Positions 61,801-64,000 of a stretch of 64,000 nucleotides of DNA are shown one piece after another. Source of the stretch: Tachypleus tridentatus (Eukaryota; Arthropoda; Merostomata; Xiphosura; Limulidae); NCBI RefSeq assembly GCF_004210375.1, contig NC_134825.1, positions 8,556,001 through 8,620,000 of the forward strand, given 5' to 3'. The position numbers and the translations under genes were made by a program. How positions within the stretch are numbered: position 1 is the stretch's first letter; each line of letters opens with the position of its first letter. Below the pieces are notes generated by a model. The model saw only the letters and a list, made by a program, of their open reading frames with translations, made no database searches and was not told the origin of the DNA.

Positions 61801-62661
61801 AGGTCACTTTGTAACTACTTAGTAATTAATATCTGTAGTAATAAAAACAATATAAAGTTAATAATTATACATAAGATTGTATAAGCTACTAAAAATTACA
61901 AGGACTGATAGATATTAAACAGTTAACTTTACTTAAATACTTCAAATTATTACTTAATTTCTGATAAAATGTAAATTGTGCACATACAGCTGAATTGAAT
62001 GAAAACAGTTTAAACTAAATGAAAAACTATCTCATTTTACCCAGTAGAAATATGTTTAACTAAATGAAACACTATCTCATTTTACCCAGTAGAAATATGT
62101 TTAAACTAAATGAAAAACTATCTCATTTTACCCAGTAGTAATATGTTTAACTAAATGAAACACTATCTCATTTTACCCAGTAGTAATATGTTTAACTAAA
62201 TGAAACACTATCTCATTTTACCCAGTAGTAATATGTTTAACTAAATGAAACACTATCTCATTTTACCCAGTAGTAATATGTTTAACTAAATGAAACACTA
62301 TCTCATTTTACCCAGTAGTAATATGTTTAACTAAATGAAACACTATCTCATTTTACCCAGTAGTAATATGTTTAACTAAATGAAACACTATCTCATTTTA
62401 CCCAGTAGTAATATGTTTAACTAAATGAAAAACTATCTCATTTTACCCAGTAGAAATATGTTTAAGAATTTGGAAACGTTTGTATTTACCAGGTAAACTT
62501 TCTGACCCGTAGCCAATTTCTTGACAGTCATCTTGTGTTTCCTTTTCTTTTCTTCTACTCAAAATATCTTTAGAGTCAATATCATTGTCACCCATCTCAG
62601 AAATAATCTCATCTTGTTGCATATCACAAGGTTCATGTGATTGTACCCTGACCAATGTGTT
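51370..62661 (-). CDS. C2H2 zinc-finger gene, 17 fingers (two visible exons)
   Basis: Two minus-strand exons, 62661-62490 and 52871-51370, join in phase 1 with GTAAAT donor and TTTTAG acceptor. The product is a probable nuclear DNA-binding protein: an acidic, hydrophilic N-terminal segment followed by 17 tandem C2H2 fingers with TGEKP linkers. The upstream exon is entered in phase 0, so at least one 5' exon lies further right, perhaps beyond the window. No KRAB, BTB or ZAD signature is visible in the part present. Multi-finger proteins of this type expand rapidly in animal genomes and often bind transposons or act as repressors; that role is inference here. Confidence 0.8.
52882..53449. other. 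zinc-finger gene intron, near the acceptor
   Basis: AT-rich intron with no gene; the minus-strand open frames near 53033-53299 have no domain and lie in simple sequence. Confidence 0.45.
53450..54160 (-). repeat. 39-bp minisatellite
   Basis: Eighteen units of 39 bp (plus: ACACATATCTTCTCTAACTG then GTTATCCATCATAAATACT). As 39 is 13 codons, the minus strand reads MMDNQLEKICVVF repeatedly in one 233-codon open frame. This is a by-product of period and composition, with no start context and no non-repeat flank. Confidence 0.92.
54160..54440. repeat. older, about 80-bp degenerate repeat beside the 39-bp array
   Basis: Three or four diverged units contain GTTGGTTATCCATCTTAAGT, AACTAAGTATACATTCAGTG and TTTTGTATAAATCAGTGTT. 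The GGTTATCCATCATAAATACT half is the same as in the 39-bp units, so the clean array appears to have grown from one part of this older repeat. Confidence 0.7.
54594..54825. repeat. 76-bp tandem repeat, three units
   Basis: Units start AGGAAACCACAGGTTAATAG and include CATGCCATATTCCTCACATG and AGATCAACTACTGGAATACA. Starts at 54594, 54670 and about 54746. Confidence 0.85.
55500..57660 (-). mobile_element. LINE relic, gag-like ORF1 (I/Jockey type)
   Basis: On the minus strand, broken frames read in order: PTPSLLAAYL and LAPIPVYNPSPSQLSLVH (57655-57550, proline-rich). Next come LPRLPAIVKTGYMNCKVWPY (about 56240-56180) and RCFQCHGFSHLKASC (about 56165-56120), a C-x2-C-x4-H-x4-C zinc knuckle. Then come YCTNCSGSHPSYFHSC (about 56055-56000) and WVEEKEVQNLKTINNIS plus SPTPSWTYDAALCSFTTVGV (55995-55885). 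The K-T-G-Y-x-x-x-x-V-x-P-Y element before the knuckles and the EEKE...I..ISx element after them are typical of gag-like ORF1 of I/Jockey LINEs. No reverse transcriptase block was recognised. Heavily frameshifted. Confidence 0.65.
57677..59113 (+). mobile_element. Tc1 element, plus strand, left repeat shortened
   Basis: Flanked by TA (57675-57676 and 59114-59115), inserted in the LINE-bearing region. The right terminal repeat is complete with both inner (about 58900) and outer (about 59090) AGGGTGTCCTAACTTTTTC copies. The left repeat has a single GTTAGGACACCC and goes straight into the internal TTTATTTACACTTAAAATGG. The roughly 190-200 bp between outer and inner direct repeats is gone, which explains the total length of 1,437 bp against 1,621 bp for the other copy. 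Confidence 0.88.
57870..58865 (+). pseudogene. Tc1 transposase, interrupted by stops
   Basis: MVRTKELSEAFRKKIVAAYE starts at 57870; HTH 1 (STVWKIVNKW), HTH 2 (HASTIRKRLHKFNLHGR), then VLWTD with a TAG at 58329 in place of the following Glu codon. KHGGRSVMVWGCFAAAG and WTLQHDNNQKH follow, then a stop after DWLKN near 58652. The first catalytic Asp (WTD) is kept here, unlike the copy at 37854. Stop codon of the full frame TGA at about 58865. Very similar in sequence to the other two Tc1 copies. Confidence 0.87.
59114..59671. other. zinc-finger gene intron, unassigned
   Basis: No gene recognised. It may be the continuation of the LINE relic interrupted by the Tc1 element. The minus-strand open frame 59108-59440 is hydrophobic but reads through T-rich sequence and shows no family motif. 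Confidence 0.35.
59672..59760. repeat. imperfect inverted repeat with dispersed core
   Basis: CTCAGGATGGCTGGTATTAACAC-type sequence (arm starting at 59677) faces GTGTTAATACCCATACCAGC plus CATCCTGA (59728-59755), separated by TTCTCTGCTTTATTAGTAAA. The loop and right arm recur at about 60168-60215 and the right arm at 50125. Likely the end of a retroelement or a fold-back element; family not identified. Confidence 0.6.
59761..62013. other. zinc-finger gene intron, mostly unique
   Basis: About 2.2 kb of AT-rich sequence. It includes the dispersed core at 60168-60215 and a short TA/CA microsatellite at 61168-61196. No coding sequence recognised. Confidence 0.45.
62014..62463 (-). repeat. 45-bp minisatellite beside a splice donor
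   Basis: Ten units (plus: TTTAACTAAATGAAACACTA, then TCTCATTTTACCCAGTAGTA, then ATATG). The array stops 27 bp short of the minus-strand exon ending at 62490. Each unit on the minus strand contains CTGGGTAAAATG, resembling the real donor context CCTGGTAAATAC. Confidence 0.88.
62490..62661 (-). CDS. upstream exon of the zinc-finger gene
   Basis: Minus strand: acceptor TGATTTCAG (62670-62662), exon of 172 nt, donor GTAAAT at 62489. Translation NTLVRVQSHEPCDMQQDEII, then SEMGDNDIDSKDILSRRKEK and ETQDDCQEIGYGSESLPG. It is acidic, low in hydrophobics and probably disordered. The phase 1 exit matches the zinc-finger exon exactly (CCT G / AT GCA), which is the main support. Entered in phase 0. Confidence 0.7.
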
Positions 62662-64000
62662 CTGAAATCAAAAAATTAATAAAAACTAACTAGTAACCAC
62701 TAAAAGCAACAATTCAATATAAGCATATAAGGTCTCTACCGCTCATTAAATATAAAACTTGACTACATAAAACTTGTTTTGAAATGTGTGGATTCTCATC
62801 ACAGATTTGTCTGTAGCACAAAGAATAATTCATTCACAAAAAAATTCATCTGAGTAGAAAGCACTAATAAAATTAAAACTTCTGTATTTGAAAACTTAAC
62901 ATGCAGTGATTAACATAACTTTCAATCAGAAACGGCTATGTGCTCAGAGCAAATCTGAGAAGCAGTATAGCTAATCAAATACACTTTTCTTACATTCCTA
63001 TTTACAAAGGTTAGAAGACAGTCTTTCATCAGTTAGGTACCTACACCATTAACAAGATACTCGGCCATAATCCCTGTAATATCTTAAAAGGTTCTGCAAG
63101 CCTAGAAGATTTAGGTTAGTCCTAAATAGGTATATTAAGTTGCCAATGCAAAAAAAATATTACTAACAAATAAAAGTGAAAAGTAATAAAATCCTACATA
63201 TTATACATCTTAACTATTTAAAGTATCAATAAATAAATAATACAGTATACTTTGTGTAGAGAACCCACAAACACTAGCTTTCAGCTCAAACAATTATTAT
63301 CCAATTAATTTTGTTTTAAAAACAAAAAAATTAGTACAACGTGCCTGATTTTATCAAATTCTTCCTAAAACATCTCTTAACTAGTAAAAAATCCCAGTGT
63401 AACTTTAGACAAGAATGACATAACAAAATTAGAATGGCACATTACTATTTAAATTGTGTCAAATTAGTAGCAAAATTTACATACCGAACAACTAAAACTT
63501 AATTTTTAAGGAGGAAACAAATGATAAATTACAAAAAAAGTTGAATCATCCATGAAAATATAATAATGTTAAATGTTATACAAACAAACCAATATCCTAC
63601 ACATGAATTACTTTTACCAGATACTTAAAATGAACCCACAAACAAGACTAGAATATGACTAGAATATAAACATTATTTTAACTTTGACTTATTTAAGTTA
63701 CTGTATGACCACTCAATCAACACTGACTAACATAAAATTCCATCTTATAATAATTGAAATACTTTCATTAACATAAAAATTACTGAAAATTTGAGTATAG
63801 TGTTAACATAATTAACTTTTAAAAAGTTAACTGGTGTAATACCATCATTGTAACAATAAAACATTACTGCAGCTAATACGGAGAAGTTAAAACATTGTTA
63901 ATACAATAACACAATATCATCTTAATACACTTTATAGTTTTATTGTTATTCACTCCCTAACAAACTTTACAAGGTAAATTTATAACTACAAAAAGTGTTA
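62662..64000. other. further intron or 5' flank of the zinc-finger gene
   Basis: About 1.3 kb of AT-rich sequence without recognisable exons. A short first exon could be present but cannot be supported. Confidence 0.4.

Overview
The window looks like an intron-rich, AT-rich animal genome. Two tRNA-derived SINE families occur many times, and hAT, mariner, Tc1, piggyBac-like and LINE relics are scattered through it. The SINE consensus and the gene family suggest a chelicerate, most likely a horseshoe crab. That is inference from remembered repeat patterns, not from a search.

Layout. 1-1160: the decayed 3' end of a GTF2IRD2-like hAT transposase. 1162-1835: three tRNA-SINE pieces, one rebuilt by a template-switch event. 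1854-6027: a complete but dead hAT element (ZBED5-like transposase on the minus strand) with terminal inverted repeats and a perfect 8-bp target duplication. A 47-bp minisatellite has expanded inside its coding sequence. 6169-42482: twelve plus-strand exons forming the 3' part of a secreted or extracellular SVEP1/polydom-like gene (sushi, HYR-like, sushi, two unassigned exons, GCC2/GCC3, four EGF modules, short tail). Its start lies left of the window or is missing. Most introns carry a private tandem array, and together these make up about half of the locus. 37021-40667 in the last large intron is a dead mariner invaded by a Tc1 element that was then rearranged.

43000-51369 is mostly non-coding: a SINE, a family of degenerate AT-rich repeats and an 88-bp minisatellite. 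51370-62661 is a minus-strand C2H2 zinc-finger gene with two visible exons. The large last exon encodes 17 fingers and the upstream exon an acidic, hydrophilic segment. The 9.6-kb intron holds a 39-bp array, a gag-like LINE relic and a second Tc1 copy. Beyond 62661 nothing is recognisable.

The most interesting structure is the origin of the arrays. The 65-bp minisatellite at 23007-26290 is phased with the end of the GCC2/GCC3 exon. Each unit is a decayed copy of the last 44 exon bases, the 5' splice site and 21 intron bases, giving about 50 decoy donors. The 47-bp array at 3085-4912 likewise descends from a conserved transposase motif. No operon, CRISPR or bacterial system is present.
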